Of a stretch of DNA of 34,467 bases, positions 1 through 8,620 are shown in pieces (the first letter of the stretch is position 1; each line of letters starts with the position of its first letter). The DNA lies in assembly GCA_024401225.1 (NCBI GenBank), contig JAKSLM010000030.1:1-34467 (forward strand), given 5' to 3'. Under the pieces are notes generated by a model. It was not told the origin of the DNA. It made no database searches and saw nothing but the letters and a program-made list of their open reading frames with translations. This DNA is from Bacteroidaceae bacterium. Its GTDB lineage: Bacteria > Bacteroidota > Bacteroidia > Bacteroidales > Bacteroidaceae. The position numbers and the translations under genes were made by a program.

Positions 1-3000
1 CTGCCTTAGCTTCCTCAGCCTGGCTCTTACCCATGCCGCCCTTAGCCTTAAGACCGTGGTTGATACATGGAGCGTAAGCGATGACGAGTGATGGACCTGG
101 ATATGCCTCTGCCTCGCGGATAGCCTTGAGACACTGTGCGTTGTCAGCACCCATAGCAACCTGAGCTACGTATACATAGCCGTAAGTAGACTGCATGAGA
201 CCGAGATCCTTCTTAGTGATGCGCTTACCACCTGCAGCGAACTGTGCGATAGCACCGATAGGAGTAGCCTTTGATGACTGACCACCTGTGTTAGAGTAAA
301 CCTCAGTATCGATTACGAAGATGTTGATGTCCTCACCCGATGCGAGAGCGTGGTCGAGACCACCGTAGCCGATATCGTATGAAGCACCGTCACCACCGAT
401 GATCCACTGTGAACGCTTAACGAGGTAGTGAGAGAGCTCAGAGAGCTGCTTGCATGTTGGGCAACCTGCCTCACGACCAGCCTGGATAGCTGGAGCGAGC
501 TTAGCTGCTGCTGCCTTTGATGCCTCAGCATCGTCCTTGCCTGCGATCCATTCCTCTGCTGCAGCCTTGAACTCAGCTGGAGTCTCAGCCTTAGCGCAAA
601 GCTCGTTGAGGAGGTCTACGATGCGAGCGCGCATCTTCTTGTTGGCGATTGCCATACCGAGACCGAACTCACAGAAGTCCTCGAAGAGTGAGTTAGCCCA
701 TGCTGGACCCTGACCCTTGGCGTTCTTAGTGTATGGAGTAGATGGGATTGAACCTGAGTAGATTGATGAACAACCAGTAGCGTTAGCAACCATCTGACGA
801 TCACCGAAGAGCTGAGAGATGAGCTTAACGTATGGAGTCTCACCACAACCTGAACAAGCTCCTGAGAACTCGAAGAGTGGAGTAGCGAACTGAGAGAGAC
901 GTGGGTTAGACTTGATGTCGATGAGATCCTGCTTTGAAGCAACGTTCTTAACGCAGTAGTCCCAAAGCTCAGCCTCCTTGATGTCCTTAGGATCAGCTGG
1001 TGAGTAAGGAACCATCTTGAGAGCCTTAGCACCCTTAGTACCGAGACATACGTCAACACAGTTACCACAACCGAGACAGTCCTTAACGCCTACCTGGATG
1101 CGGAACTTAAGACCCTTGAGCTGTGCAGGAGCCTTGATCTCGAGTGTCTTAGCATCACCGAGACCTGCAGCTTCCTTCTCATCCATTGCGAATGGACGGA
1201 TACAAGCGTGAGGACAAACGAATGCACACTTGTTACACTGGCAGCAAGTGTCAGCATCCCATTCTGGAACGAATGCAGATACACCGCGCTTCTCGTAAGC
1301 TGCTGTACCCTGTGGCCACATACCGTCCTCGATACCCTTGTAAGCTGATACTGGGAGGAGGTCACCGTTCTGTGCGTTGATTGGACGAACGAGGTTTGTG
1401 ATGTAGTCAGGCTCATCGTACTGTGCCTCTGGATCAGCAGGAAGGCTTGCCCATGCTGGATCAACTGTGAGCTGCTTGTACTCGCCACCACGATCTACAG
1501 CTGCGTAGTTCATGTTGACAACGTCCTCACCCTTCTTGCCGTAAGACTTAACGATAGCTTCCTTCATCTTTGTGATAGCGAGGTCAACTGGAATAACCTC
1601 TGAGATGCGGAAGAATGCTGACTGGAGGATAGTATTTGTACGGTTACCGAGACCGATCTCCTGAGCGATCTTAGTAGCGTTGATGTAGTATACTGTGATG
1701 TTCTTCTCAGCGAAGTACTTCTTCACGTTGTTAGGGAGGAAGTTAACGAGCTCCTCACCCTCGAAGATAGTGTTGAGAAGGAACTGACCGTTCTGACGGA
1801 GACCGCGGAGCACATCGTACATGCGGAGGTAAGCCTGTACGTGGCAAGCTACGAAGCTTGGAGTCTTGATCTGGTAAGTAGAACGGATTGGGTTGTCGCC
1901 GAAGCGGAGGTGAGAACAAGTGAAACCACCAGACTTCTTAGAGTCGTATGAGAAGTATGCCTGGCAGTACATGTCTGTGTTGTCACCGATGATCTTTACT
2001 GAGTTCTTGTTAGCACCTACAGTACCGTCAGCACCGAGACCGAAGAACTTGCACTCCTTGTTTGAAGGGTCGCCGAGAGCCATCTCCTCGTCGAGTGGGA
2101 GAGACTTGAATGTAACGTCGTCGACGATACCGAGAGTGAAGTGATCCTTTGGCTGTGGGAGCTCGAGGTTCTTGTAAACCGAGAGGATCATAGTAGGAGT
2201 AACGTCGCATGAACCGAGACCGTAGCGACCGCCGATGATCATAGGAGCGTTCTCCTGTCCGTAGAATGCATCCTTAACATCGAGGTAAAGTGGTTCGCCG
2301 TTAGCACCTGGCTCCTTTGTACGATCGAGAACAGCGATGCGCTTGCAAGAAGCTGGAACTGCTGCGAGAAGGCGCTCTACTGAGAATGGACGGTAGAGGT
2401 GAACTGATACCATACCGTACTTCTTGCCGTTAGCGTTAGCGTAGTCGATAGCCTCGCGAGCTGCCTCAGTAGCAGAACCCATGAGGATGATTACGTCCTC
2501 AGCGTCAGCTGCACCATAGTATGAGAATGGCTTGTACTCACGACCAGTGATCTTTGAGATTGCCTCCATGTACTTCTCTACTGCTGCAGGAACTGCATCG
2601 TAGAATGGGTTACATGACTCGCGGTGAGCGAAGAATGTCTCTGGGTTCTCAGCCATACCCTTGGCTTCAGGATGCTCTGGAGTGAGGGCGCGTGAACGGA
2701 ACTCAGTTACCTTGTCCATTGGAACGAGAGGACGGATATCCTCCATGTCCATAAGCTCAACCTTATTGTACTCGTGTGAAGTACGGAAACCGTCGAAGAA
2801 GTTGATGAATGGAACGCGGCACTCGAGAGCAGCGAGGTGAGCTACAGCCGAGAGGTCCATAACTTCCTGTACTGAGCCTTCGCAAAGCATTGCGAAACCT
2901 GTCTGGCGGCAAGCCATAACGTCGCCGTGGTCGCCGAAGATACAGAGTGAGTGAGAAGCTACTGTACGAGCTGATACGTGGAATACAGATGGAAGGAGCT

Positions 3001-3307
3001 CACCAGCAATCTTGTACATGTTAGGGATCATGAGGAGCAGACCCTGCGATGCTGTGAATGTAGTAGTGAGGGCACCAGCCTGGAGAGAACCGTGAACAGC
3101 ACCTGCTGCACCAGCCTCTGACTGCATTTCCTGAACGAGTACTGTGTCGCCGAAGAGGTTCTTGCGGCCCTGAACAGCCCACTCATCAACGTGCTCAGCC
3201 ATTGGAGACGATGGAGTGATAGGGTAGATGGCAGCTACTTCTGAGAACATGTAGGCTACATGTGCTGCAGCAGTATTACCATCACAAGTAATAAATTTCT
3301 TTGCCAT
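1..3307 (-). CDS. nifJ: Pyruvate:ferredoxin (flavodoxin) oxidoreductase, 3' end cut by window
   Basis: Single-chain PFOR, which oxidatively decarboxylates pyruvate to acetyl-CoA and reduces ferredoxin in the cytoplasm of anaerobes. About 1102 codons are visible from the ATG at 3307; the family is near 1180-1200 residues, so only the C-terminal tip is missing. The start MAKKFITCDGNTAAAHVAY is followed by the pyrimidine-binding motif YPITPSSPMAEHVDEWA. Two 4Fe-4S clusters lie near residues 686-700 (CCQCNKCAFVCPHAC) and 742-753 (CLGCGNCVDVC). Further Cys sit in SGCGETPY (about 815-825). The TPP/Mg motif GDGASYDIGYGGLDHALASG is near 966, followed by DTEVYSNTGGQSSKATP. The frame is open throughout. 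The gene is monocistronic on the visible side, with 132 bp to the next gene. Ferredoxin it reduces could feed the Rnf complex, whose rnfB starts at the other end of the window (inference). Confidence 0.97.
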   Translation of the reverse strand, partial: MAKKFITCDGNTAAAHVAYMFSEVAAIYPITPSSPMAEHVDEWAVQGRKNLFGDTVLVQEMQSEAGAAGAVHGSLQAGALTTTFTASQGLLLMIPNMYKIAGELLPSVFHVSARTVASHSLCIFGDHGDVMACRQTGFAMLCEGSVQEVMDLSAVAHLAALECRVPFINFFDGFRTSHEYNKVELMDMEDIRPLVPMDKVTEFRSRALTPEHPEAKGMAENPETFFAHRESCNPFYDAVPAAVEKYMEAISKITGREYKPFSYYGAADAEDVIILMGSATEAAREAIDYANANGKKYGMVSVHLYRPFSVERLLAAVPASCKRIAVLDRTKEPGANGEPLYLDVKDAFYGQENAPMIIGGRYGLGSCDVTPTMILSVYKNLELPQPKDHFTLGIVDDVTFKSLPLDEEMALGDPSNKECKFFGLGADGTVGANKNSVKIIGDNTDMYCQAYFSYDSKKSGGFTCSHLRFGDNPIRSTYQIKTPSFVACHVQAYLRMYDVLRGLRQNGQFLLNTIFEGEELVNFLPNNVKKYFAEKNITVYYINATKIAQEIGLGNRTNTILQSAFFRISEVIPVDLAITKMKEAIVKSYGKKGEDVVNMNYAAVDRGGEYKQLTVDPAWASLPADPEAQYDEPDYITNLVRPINAQNGDLLPVSAYKGIEDGMWPQGTAAYEKRGVSAFVPEWDADTCCQCNKCAFVCPHACIRPFAMDEKEAAGLGDAKTLEIKAPAQLKGLKFRIQVGVKDCLGCGNCVDVCLGTKGAKALKMVPYSPADPKDIKEAELWDYCVKNVASKQDLIDIKSNPRLSQFATPLFEFSGACSGCGETPYVKLISQLFGDRQMVANATGCSSIYSGSIPSTPYTKNAKGQGPAWANSLFEDFCEFGLGMAIANKKMRARIVDLLNELCAKAETPAEFKAAAEEWIAGKDDAEASKAAAAKLAPAIQAGREAGCPTCKQLSELSHYLVKRSQWIIGGDGASYDIGYGGLDHALASGEDINIFVIDTEVYSNTGGQSSKATPIGAIAQFAAGGKRITKKDLGLMQSTYGYVYVAQVAMGADNAQCLKAIREAEAYPGPSLVIAYAPCINHGLKAKGGMGKSQAEEAKA

Positions 3308-3420
3308 AAAAATGTGTAAATTATTTTGGTATAATTATTTTTGTCTAGTTGTTGCGCTAGATTGAAAATACTTAGGGTAATAATAATGTTTGTGCTATGG
3401 AGCGCTTGGCTCCTCTCCTT

Positions 3421-3456
3421 TTTAATATAGGAATCCGATTTAATATAGGAATCCGA
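3421..3456. repeat. Perfect 18-bp tandem duplication at the 3' end of the ATPase gene
   Basis: Two adjacent identical 18-bp units (3421-3438 and 3439-3456), each TTTAATATAGGAATCCGA. The second unit encodes the last residues and TAA stop of the ATPase on the minus strand, so the first is a spare copy of the gene's end just downstream. Confidence 0.9.
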
Positions 3457-4621
3457 ACAGCCACAGAGGTATCTGGTTGCCTTCGCCTACGTCGCATTGG
3501 TTGACAGCGAACAGAGTCTTGCTCTTCGACTTGAGCTTGGTGGAATGCTCGGCAATCTTGAATTCCGTCTTTCCATCGATGAGGAACGAGCAGAGGTTGC
3601 CCACCTTGTTTACCTTATGGTCCTTCCAGAGTGTGTTGCAGAAGAAGGTCTCGTGCACATCGTGCTCGTCGAAGTTCTGTGGATAGAATGAGTACATGAG
3701 GTTGGAGTTGTGCAGGAGCACTCGTGCTGGCTTCTTTGGGAATTCGTCGCCCTTGGCGTAGATCATGTTGACGAGTCGAGCCTCCATGAGGTACTTGATG
3801 TAGTGCATTACGGTGGCGCGGCTCATGCCGAGTTCCTGCGCAAGCTGGCTGACGTTAGGCACGCTGCTACCGCTTGTGGTAAGCATGTAGAAGAGCTGCT
3901 TGATCTTTGCCAGATACTTGAGTTCAATCTGCTTGATGAGAAGGATGTCGACCTCTATCATCATGTTCATGTTCTTGAGCAGATTCTCGCTGTAGGTGCC
4001 CTGACCGAGGAAGAATGGATAGAAGCCGTGGTGCAGGTAAGCCTGGAAATGTTCGCGCGGATTGGTCTGTGCGAGGATATCGGTGGCAATCTGCTTATGG
4101 TTCTCGATGATCTCGTCGAGCGAGTATGGCTTCAGTCGGAGTCCGGTCTTCAGGTTGATGAATTCACGGAATGAGAAGCCACGAAGGTTGTATGACTTTA
4201 CGATACCGTTGAGCTCAGGATTCTCTTCCTTCAGGCGCATCACGCTCGAACCGGTAAACACGATGCGGAGCCCTGGGTAGCGGTCGTAACATTCGCGTAG
4301 CTGCTGACTCCAGTCAGGCTGCTTGTATACCTGGTCAATGAGGAGCACCTTTCCTCCGTTGTGATAGAACTCACCTGCAAATTCTGTGATACCAATGTTC
4401 TGTACATAGAAATTGTTCGTATTAATGTACAGGCATGTGTGATCATTTGGCGAGAAATGTTCCTTTGCATACTGAAGCAGGAAAGTGGTTTTGCCCACGC
4501 CTCTGGCTCCCTTGATGCCAATCAAACGGTCTTTCCAGTTGATCTCGTCCATCAGGTCGCGATGTACTGTAGCTGGAAGGTGTTCTACTAAATAAGCATG
4601 TGTCCTAAAGAAGGATTCCAT
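3440..4621 (-). CDS. AAA-family ATPase with C-terminal winged helix (AAA_14-like)
   Basis: A 393-residue stand-alone ATP-binding protein of a type common in Bacteroidetes; the cellular role is not established. A Walker A motif GARGVGKT is at residues 38-45 and a Walker B-like strand KVLLIDQVYK at 91-100. A sensor-1-like strand IVFTGSSVMRL follows. The C-terminal half has a helix-turn-helix (QLAQELGMSRATVMHYIKYL) and the usual tail region. The residue after the Walker B Asp is Gln98, where members of the family I remember usually have Glu, so hydrolysis may be altered. Length is normal for the family. The gene has its own promoter (4701-4732), and no partner gene is adjacent. A toxin-antitoxin or DNA-repair role cannot be inferred. 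Confidence 0.85.
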   Translation of the reverse strand: MESFFRTHAYLVEHLPATVHRDLMDEINWKDRLIGIKGARGVGKTTFLLQYAKEHFSPNDHTCLYINTNNFYVQNIGITEFAGEFYHNGGKVLLIDQVYKQPDWSQQLRECYDRYPGLRIVFTGSSVMRLKEENPELNGIVKSYNLRGFSFREFINLKTGLRLKPYSLDEIIENHKQIATDILAQTNPREHFQAYLHHGFYPFFLGQGTYSENLLKNMNMMIEVDILLIKQIELKYLAKIKQLFYMLTTSGSSVPNVSQLAQELGMSRATVMHYIKYLMEARLVNMIYAKGDEFPKKPARVLLHNSNLMYSFYPQNFDEHDVHETFFCNTLWKDHKVNKVGNLCSFLIDGKTEFKIAEHSTKLKSKSKTLFAVNQCDVGEGNQIPLWLFGFLY

Positions 4622-4700
4622 ATCGTCTTTTTGGTATTTTTGAAAGTTCGTAAAGTAAGTGAAAAAATGCTTTTTTTATACATTTTTCCTTACAAGGGTG

Positions 4701-4732
4701 CAAAGTTACTAACTTTTTATGTAAAATGCAAA
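4701..4732 (-). promoter_or_regulatory. Bacteroidetes promoter for the AAA ATPase gene
   Basis: On the minus strand TTTG (4732-4729), a 20-nt spacer and TAACTTTG (4708-4701) match the Bacteroidetes -33/-7 consensus TTTG...TAnnTTTG. The implied start of transcription leaves a leader of about 70 nt before the ATG at 4621. This is the best-matching promoter in the window. Confidence 0.8.
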
Positions 4733-4764
4733 CTCGACTTTACAAATTTTTCAAAAAAGTCAAA

Positions 4765-5796
4765 TTATTTTGGATATTGCATCGTACAGCAATGCAAAGA
4801 GCCATGTTGGCGTACAAGAATTTCGCAATTTATGCCAATTATTTCTTTTTCAGGAAAAGCCTTTTGCAATTGACTGGTAGCAAGCTTATCGTTGCTTTCG
4901 TCACCATAGGTCGGCATCAGGACGGCGCTGTTCATGATAAGGAAGTTGGCATAGGTGGCAGGCAGTCGCTGAGGGTTGCCGCACTCATCCACCTCATCCT
5001 CGTCGTATATGGCGCGAGGCATTGGGAGTGGAATGAGATTGTAAGGTTTGCCGTCGAGGGTGCGGAACGCTTTGAGCTCTTCCTCCATGGCATGGAGCTC
5101 GGCGTAGTGCTCATCGTTCTGGTCGAGACACTGGACATAGGCAATGGTGTCGACCGAGCAGAATCGGGCCACGGTGTCCACATGGCCATCGGTATCATCG
5201 CCGGCAAGCCACGAATGGTCGAGCCACAGCACGCGCTCGGCGTTGAAGAACTGGCAAAGCTGAATCTCAATCTCAGCCTTGTTCATCACGTCGTTGCGGT
5301 TGGGTGCCATGAGGCATGGGGTAGTGGTGAGTATGGTTCCTTTGCCATCGCTCTCTATGCTTCCGCCCTCAAGTACGAAGTCGAGGCAGTTGGTGTAGAT
5401 GCCCTCGATCGCACCAGCTTCGTGAAGGTTGCGGTTTATCTGGTTGTCGTGGTTGGATGCAAACTTCATGCCCCAACCGTTGAACTGGAAGTCCATCAAG
5501 ACCTTCTGCCCGTTGTGCAGGCAAGTGATGAATCCGTGGTCGCGTGCCCATGTGTCGTTCGTCTTGCATCCGAACATACGGATGTTGGTCAGCGGCACGT
5601 TGTGCTCCTTCAGTTCCTCTACCACTTCGGTAGGATGCTGAGCCACGATGAGCAGAGGCTCGCGCTTAGCAATCTCACGAGCCATGTTGCAGTAGCAGTC
5701 CACCACCTTATTATATATATAGGCCCAATCCGTGTCGCGGTGAGGCCAGGTCAGTTGCACAAAGTCCTGTGCGTCAAATTCTGCAGGAAGTATCAT
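4765..5796 (-). CDS. aguA: Agmatine deiminase (peptidyl-arginine deiminase family)
   Basis: Hydrolyses agmatine to N-carbamoylputrescine and ammonia on the bacterial route from arginine to putrescine; cytoplasmic, with no signal peptide. At 343 residues it has normal family length. The guanidino-modifying fold is recognisable from WPHRDTDW (17-24), WARDHG with Asp86, LEGGSIE with Glu143, [10 protein letters not shown] with His205 and Asp207, and the C-terminal nucleophile in [10 protein letters not shown]. Cys336 fits the nucleophile position, with a second Cys at 337. The start codon overlaps the trmD stop in an ATGA quartet, so translation is probably coupled to trmD and both are made from one mRNA. 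Confusion with a secreted peptidylarginine deiminase is unlikely because no export signal is present. Confidence 0.93.
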   Translation of the reverse strand: MILPAEFDAQDFVQLTWPHRDTDWAYIYNKVVDCYCNMAREIAKREPLLIVAQHPTEVVEELKEHNVPLTNIRMFGCKTNDTWARDHGFITCLHNGQKVLMDFQFNGWGMKFASNHDNQINRNLHEAGAIEGIYTNCLDFVLEGGSIESDGKGTILTTTPCLMAPNRNDVMNKAEIEIQLCQFFNAERVLWLDHSWLAGDDTDGHVDTVARFCSVDTIAYVQCLDQNDEHYAELHAMEEELKAFRTLDGKPYNLIPLPMPRAIYDEDEVDECGNPQRLPATYANFLIMNSAVLMPTYGDESNDKLATSQLQKAFPEKEIIGINCEILVRQHGSLHCCTMQYPK

Positions 5797-6491
5797 TTTT
5801 CCAAAAGATCTGGGCGTCGCTCCTTCGTACGTGCCAACGCCTGTTCGTATTCCCAGTTCTTAATGTTTGCCTCATGCCCTGACAACAGTATCGAAGGCAC
5901 GCTCCATGTCTCCTCTGGGTTGGAGATAGGGTGGTAGTCGGCCGGACGGGTGTAGCATGGAGCCTCGAGCAGATTGTCCTGGAACGAGTCGCTCAATGCC
6001 GATTCCACATCGCCTATTACTCCTGGCACGACGCGTATTATGGCATCAGTCATTATGGCTGCTGCAAGTTCGCCGCCCGTCAGCACGTAGTCGCCAATCG
6101 ACACCTCCTTGGTGATGAGGTGCTCGCGGATGCGGTAGTCGATACCCTTGTAGTGTCCGCAGATGATGATGATGTTTTCCTTGAGCGACAATTCGTTAGC
6201 CATAGGCTGATTGAAGGTCTCACCGTCGGGAGCCGTGAATATAATCTCGTCGTAGTGACGTTCCGACTTCAGCTTGGTGATGATGGCATCGAGAGGCTGG
6301 CACTGGATCACCATGCCTGCCTTGCCTCCGAAGGGATAGTCGTCCACACGCTTGTGCTTGTCGGCTGTGTAGTCGCGCAGGTTGTGTACGTAGATCTCCG
6401 CCAGTCCCTTCTTCTGGGCTCTGCCCAGGATGCTCTCCTTCGTGAAAGGCTCAATCAGTTCCGGAAGAACCGTTATAATGTCAATACGCAT
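5793..6491 (-). CDS. trmD: tRNA (guanine-37-N1)-methyltransferase
   Basis: SPOUT-class, knotted methyltransferase that uses S-adenosylmethionine to methylate G37 next to the anticodon, preventing +1 frameshifting. The 232 residues are close to the usual length. Signature motifs are [11 protein letters not shown] (50-60), [11 protein letters not shown] (110-120) and the knot loop [11 protein letters not shown] (131-141). Asp168 in SDSF lies at the position of the catalytic Asp, just before [10 protein letters not shown]. Upstream is the large intergenic region with a -7 box at 6514-6521. Downstream it overlaps aguA by 4 nt. In many bacteria trmD is linked to rpsP, rimM and rplS; here it is not, and rpsP lies about 27 kb away. 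Confidence 0.97.
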   Translation of the reverse strand: MRIDIITVLPELIEPFTKESILGRAQKKGLAEIYVHNLRDYTADKHKRVDDYPFGGKAGMVIQCQPLDAIITKLKSERHYDEIIFTAPDGETFNQPMANELSLKENIIIICGHYKGIDYRIREHLITKEVSIGDYVLTGGELAAAIMTDAIIRVVPGVIGDVESALSDSFQDNLLEAPCYTRPADYHPISNPEETWSVPSILLSGHEANIKNWEYEQALARTKERRPDLLEK

Positions 6492-6513
6492 ATCTGTTGT
6501 TGTTTATTTTTTG

Positions 6514-6521
6514 CAAAGGTA
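6514..6521 (-). promoter_or_regulatory. trmD: -7 box for the trmD-aguA operon
   Basis: On the minus strand TACCTTTG, followed by C, matches the Bacteroidetes TAnnTTTG box 23 nt upstream of the trmD ATG. No clear -33 element is visible. Confidence 0.55.
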
Positions 6522-6819
6522 GTGAAAATTTGGAAAAATATCCTCACCCGCGTAAAATATTTTCTCGTTATAGTTGTTATTAACAATAGAAGGATATTCA
6601 TAAAACATAAAACGTGACAATTAAAACATAAAAGTTTCGCATGCTAATAGTTTTAGATTTTTATTAAGATTCTTGCCTTGCAAACGAAAATCTATATAAA
6701 AATATTCAACAAACCCTCATGCTTCGAGCGAAGATGAGCAGCAGGCTCTCCGCATCAAGTTCAACTTGCGTTAATAGGGCCATCTTTCATGTTTTTACAT
6801 GCGAAAAACTTGTTTTTAC

Positions 6820-6892
6820 TATACATAAAACTACATGGTAATAGCAACCTACTGCATATCAGTACGCTACACCATGTAGTTTACTATGTATA
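6820..6892. repeat. Inverted repeat, 20-bp arms, 31-nt loop
   Basis: The left arm 6820-6839 (tatacata then aaactacatggt) pairs with the right arm 6871-6892 (accatgtagttt, a 2-nt insertion, then tatgtata). It could form a long hairpin in either strand. It is not next to a gene end, so a plain terminator role is doubtful. Confidence 0.7.
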
Positions 6893-6944
6893 AAGGCTAT
6901 TTTCTATATACACAAATATACATGCCCAAATAAGCATTTGTTAA

Positions 6945-7005
6945 TAAGATATACTATCTTCTGCTGTAAGATATACTATCTTCTGCAATAGGATAGTATA
7001 TCTTA
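6945..7005. repeat. Three copies of a palindromic repeat around AAGATATACTATCTT
   Basis: Identical 20-bp copies at 6945-6964 and 6967-6986 (22-bp period) are followed by an inverted 14-bp copy at 6992-7005. The core AAGATA-TAC-TATCTT is itself a 15-bp palindrome. The spacing of about two helical turns resembles a multi-site operator, but the binder is unknown. Confidence 0.75.
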
Positions 7006-7145
7006 TTTCTGTATTATTCAAGCGTTTTCTTCCAACGTTAGTACACCACGTCGACTAACAGACCACAGATTTCTCCTTCGCAGAGGCAAAAGATACCATT
7101 TTTCTCTATAAAACAGAAAAAAGTATGTTTTCTTGTGGCAAAATG

Positions 7146-7176
7146 TTGCTTATATGAAAATTATTCGATAATTTTG
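7146..7176 (+). promoter_or_regulatory. Candidate promoter for the AraC-type regulator
   Basis: TTG (7146-7148), a 20-nt spacer and TAATTTTG (7169-7176) followed by C fit the Bacteroidetes consensus. It is 327 nt from the ATG at 7504, and the fold-back element 7235-7461 lies between, so the transcript would carry a large hairpin in its leader. Confidence 0.5.
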
Positions 7177-7234
7177 CACTTGAGATACCAATCTTGTAAT
7201 TTTAAGTGTTGAAAAAAGAACGCTATGTTGTGCT

Positions 7235-7461
7235 TTTTAACTGATAATTTTGAATCCCCACAGAGGCACAGAGTACATAGAGTTATTTAACTATGGAGGC
7301 TTTGGCACTTCGTGCTGCGCTGAGGGAGGACACAGAGCCATGCGGTTCCTCTGATGGTGTACAATCGCCAGAAGGGCGACTCTGTGTTCTCCCACTGTCC
7401 GCATGGTAAATTTCTCAGTGCTCTCTGTGCCTCTGTGGGGATTCAAAATTATCAGTCAAAA
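7235..7461. repeat. Fold-back element with 33-bp perfect terminal inverted repeats
   Basis: Arms 7241-7273 and 7423-7455 are exact reverse complements (33/33). They extend outward to 7235 and 7461 with one mismatch. Each arm contains CCCCACAGAGGCACAGAG. The 149-nt interior has further self-complementarity: ccatgcgg (from 7338) with ccgcatgg (7399-7406), and a small tcgcc/ggcga hairpin. No transposase, and no clear target-site duplication. It is MITE-like or a structured leader element. Confidence 0.8.
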
Positions 7462-7503
7462 TATATAACATAGACAAAAAGGAAGTATCACAAGTACTAC
7501 AGT

Positions 7504-8607
7504 ATGGAACAAGAAATCATATCAAGTGTGCGCTTTCTTGGTATATTGCCAATGTTTGTTGCAGTAGTTTGCCTCATCTTCATCAATCGAGGGAGGAGCA
7601 AATTGCAGTCAGCCATCTATAACCGTTCACGCTGGTTCATCACCGCTGCTACCCTCATACTCGGCATTCAGTTTGCCATACAGTTTGTGGGACAGCTGCG
7701 CGAGCAAAGCGTCACACTCTGCTGGACGCTCAACATGATGGCCTATGTCATCGCCACGCCACTCTACAACATGGCGGAGCTCAACCTGTTGCGTGCCGGT
7801 CACAATATGCGGGGGAGGTACCGGAACAACACTGTCTTCGTCACACTATGCTACATCGTTTTCGCCATCGGCTACCTGACCGACACGCTCATCAACGACC
7901 AGCAACCATGGCTGACGGCAACGTTCGTCGTGGCACTCCTCTATTTCCTCAACCTCCTGGAACTCTCATGGCTACTCTTCCAGGAGATGAAGAAGGCAGA
8001 TACACGCCTGACGGATGAAGAGCTGGCGGAACGTCATAATGTGCTCCGCTATACCGCCCGGGTTATGAAGTGGATCATCCTTGTTTCCCTCTTCTCCCCA
8101 TGGGTGGGCATGTCGTCATCTCTGATGCTCAATGCACTCTACGGCATCGTCATCTTCCCGTTGCTGCTGGTGTTCATCGTTCTGTTCCTGGTCTATGGGG
8201 CTAACATGGCAGAGTGCATCAAGGTAAGCGATGAGATAGCGGAAGCCGTAACTGTGGAGACAGAGAACCAGAACGAGCTGGTTCGCCAGCGCATCGAGCA
8301 GTGGGTCAATGCCCGGAGTTTCACCAATCCGGACATCACCATCAGCGAGGCGCTCCAGGAAATGGGCATTTCGGCCACGGCGCTCAACTTCTACCTCGAG
8401 CAGCACACCCCTGTCGATAACTATCGCCGTTGGCTGCCTTACCTGCGCATCGAAGAAGCGAAGCGCATCATGACCGAACACCCCGAATACACGCTCGAAG
8501 CCATTGCTGCCGACTGCGGCTATGCCAACAAGAGCAGCCTCTCTCATGCCTTCAAGCAGCAGGAAGGCATGACACCAGGGCAGTGGCTCACTAAGCAGAA
8601 GGAATAA
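7504..8607 (+). CDS. Membrane-anchored AraC-family transcriptional regulator
   Basis: A 367-residue protein with an N-terminal half of about six to seven hydrophobic segments, starting near residue 8 and including stretches around 45-62, 112-126, 138-157, 190-205 and 212-233. A C-terminal AraC/XylS DNA-binding domain covers about residues 265-367. The second helix-turn-helix is clear: YTLEAIAADCGYANKSSLSH followed by AFKQQEGMTPGQWL. The ligand is unknown. The hydrophobic part suggests it senses something at the inner membrane. It precedes the four-helix gene and surface-protein cassettes on the same strand, but 9-bp repeat arrays and hairpins separate them, so regulation of these neighbours is only an inference. 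Confidence 0.88.
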   Translation: MEQEIISSVRFLGILPMFVAVVCLIFINRGRSKLQSAIYNRSRWFITAATLILGIQFAIQFVGQLREQSVTLCWTLNMMAYVIATPLYNMAELNLLRAGHNMRGRYRNNTVFVTLCYIVFAIGYLTDTLINDQQPWLTATFVVALLYFLNLLELSWLLFQEMKKADTRLTDEELAERHNVLRYTARVMKWIILVSLFSPWVGMSSSLMLNALYGIVIFPLLLVFIVLFLVYGANMAECIKVSDEIAEAVTVETENQNELVRQRIEQWVNARSFTNPDITISEALQEMGISATALNFYLEQHTPVDNYRRWLPYLRIEEAKRIMTEHPEYTLEAIAADCGYANKSSLSHAFKQQEGMTPGQWLTKQKE

Positions 8608-8620
8608 CTCTCTTGATGCT

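Larger units (their letters stand above)
6492..7503. other. 1-kb gene-free region rich in repeats
   Basis: No convincing gene in either strand between trmD and the AraC-type regulator. From left to right it holds the trmD promoter, AT-rich sequence, a 20-bp-arm inverted repeat (6820-6892), a tripled palindromic repeat (6945-7005), a promoter candidate for the regulator (7146-7176) and a large fold-back element (7235-7461). An open frame at 6719-6841 (40 codons) and one inside the fold-back (7293-7409, 38 codons) look like chance. Confidence 0.7.

Noticed and set aside
3399-3413. GGAGC/GCTCC hairpin between nifJ and the ATPase gene as a terminator
   Set aside because: Only 5 bp of stem, and no T run follows on the minus strand, the direction of the upstream gene.
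4726-5937. Long plus-strand open frame opposite the agmatine deiminase gene
   Set aside because: It is an antisense shadow of aguA: the minus-strand product has all catalytic motifs, the plus-strand product none.
6719-6841. A 40-codon open frame beginning MLRAKMSSRL in the trmD upstream region
   Set aside because: Ser/Arg-rich composition without domain or start signal, running into the inverted repeat; not supportable as a gene.
7293-7409. A 38-codon open frame inside the 7235-7461 fold-back element
   Set aside because: It lies in self-complementary sequence, has no homologue that I recognise and no promoter of its own; most likely chance.
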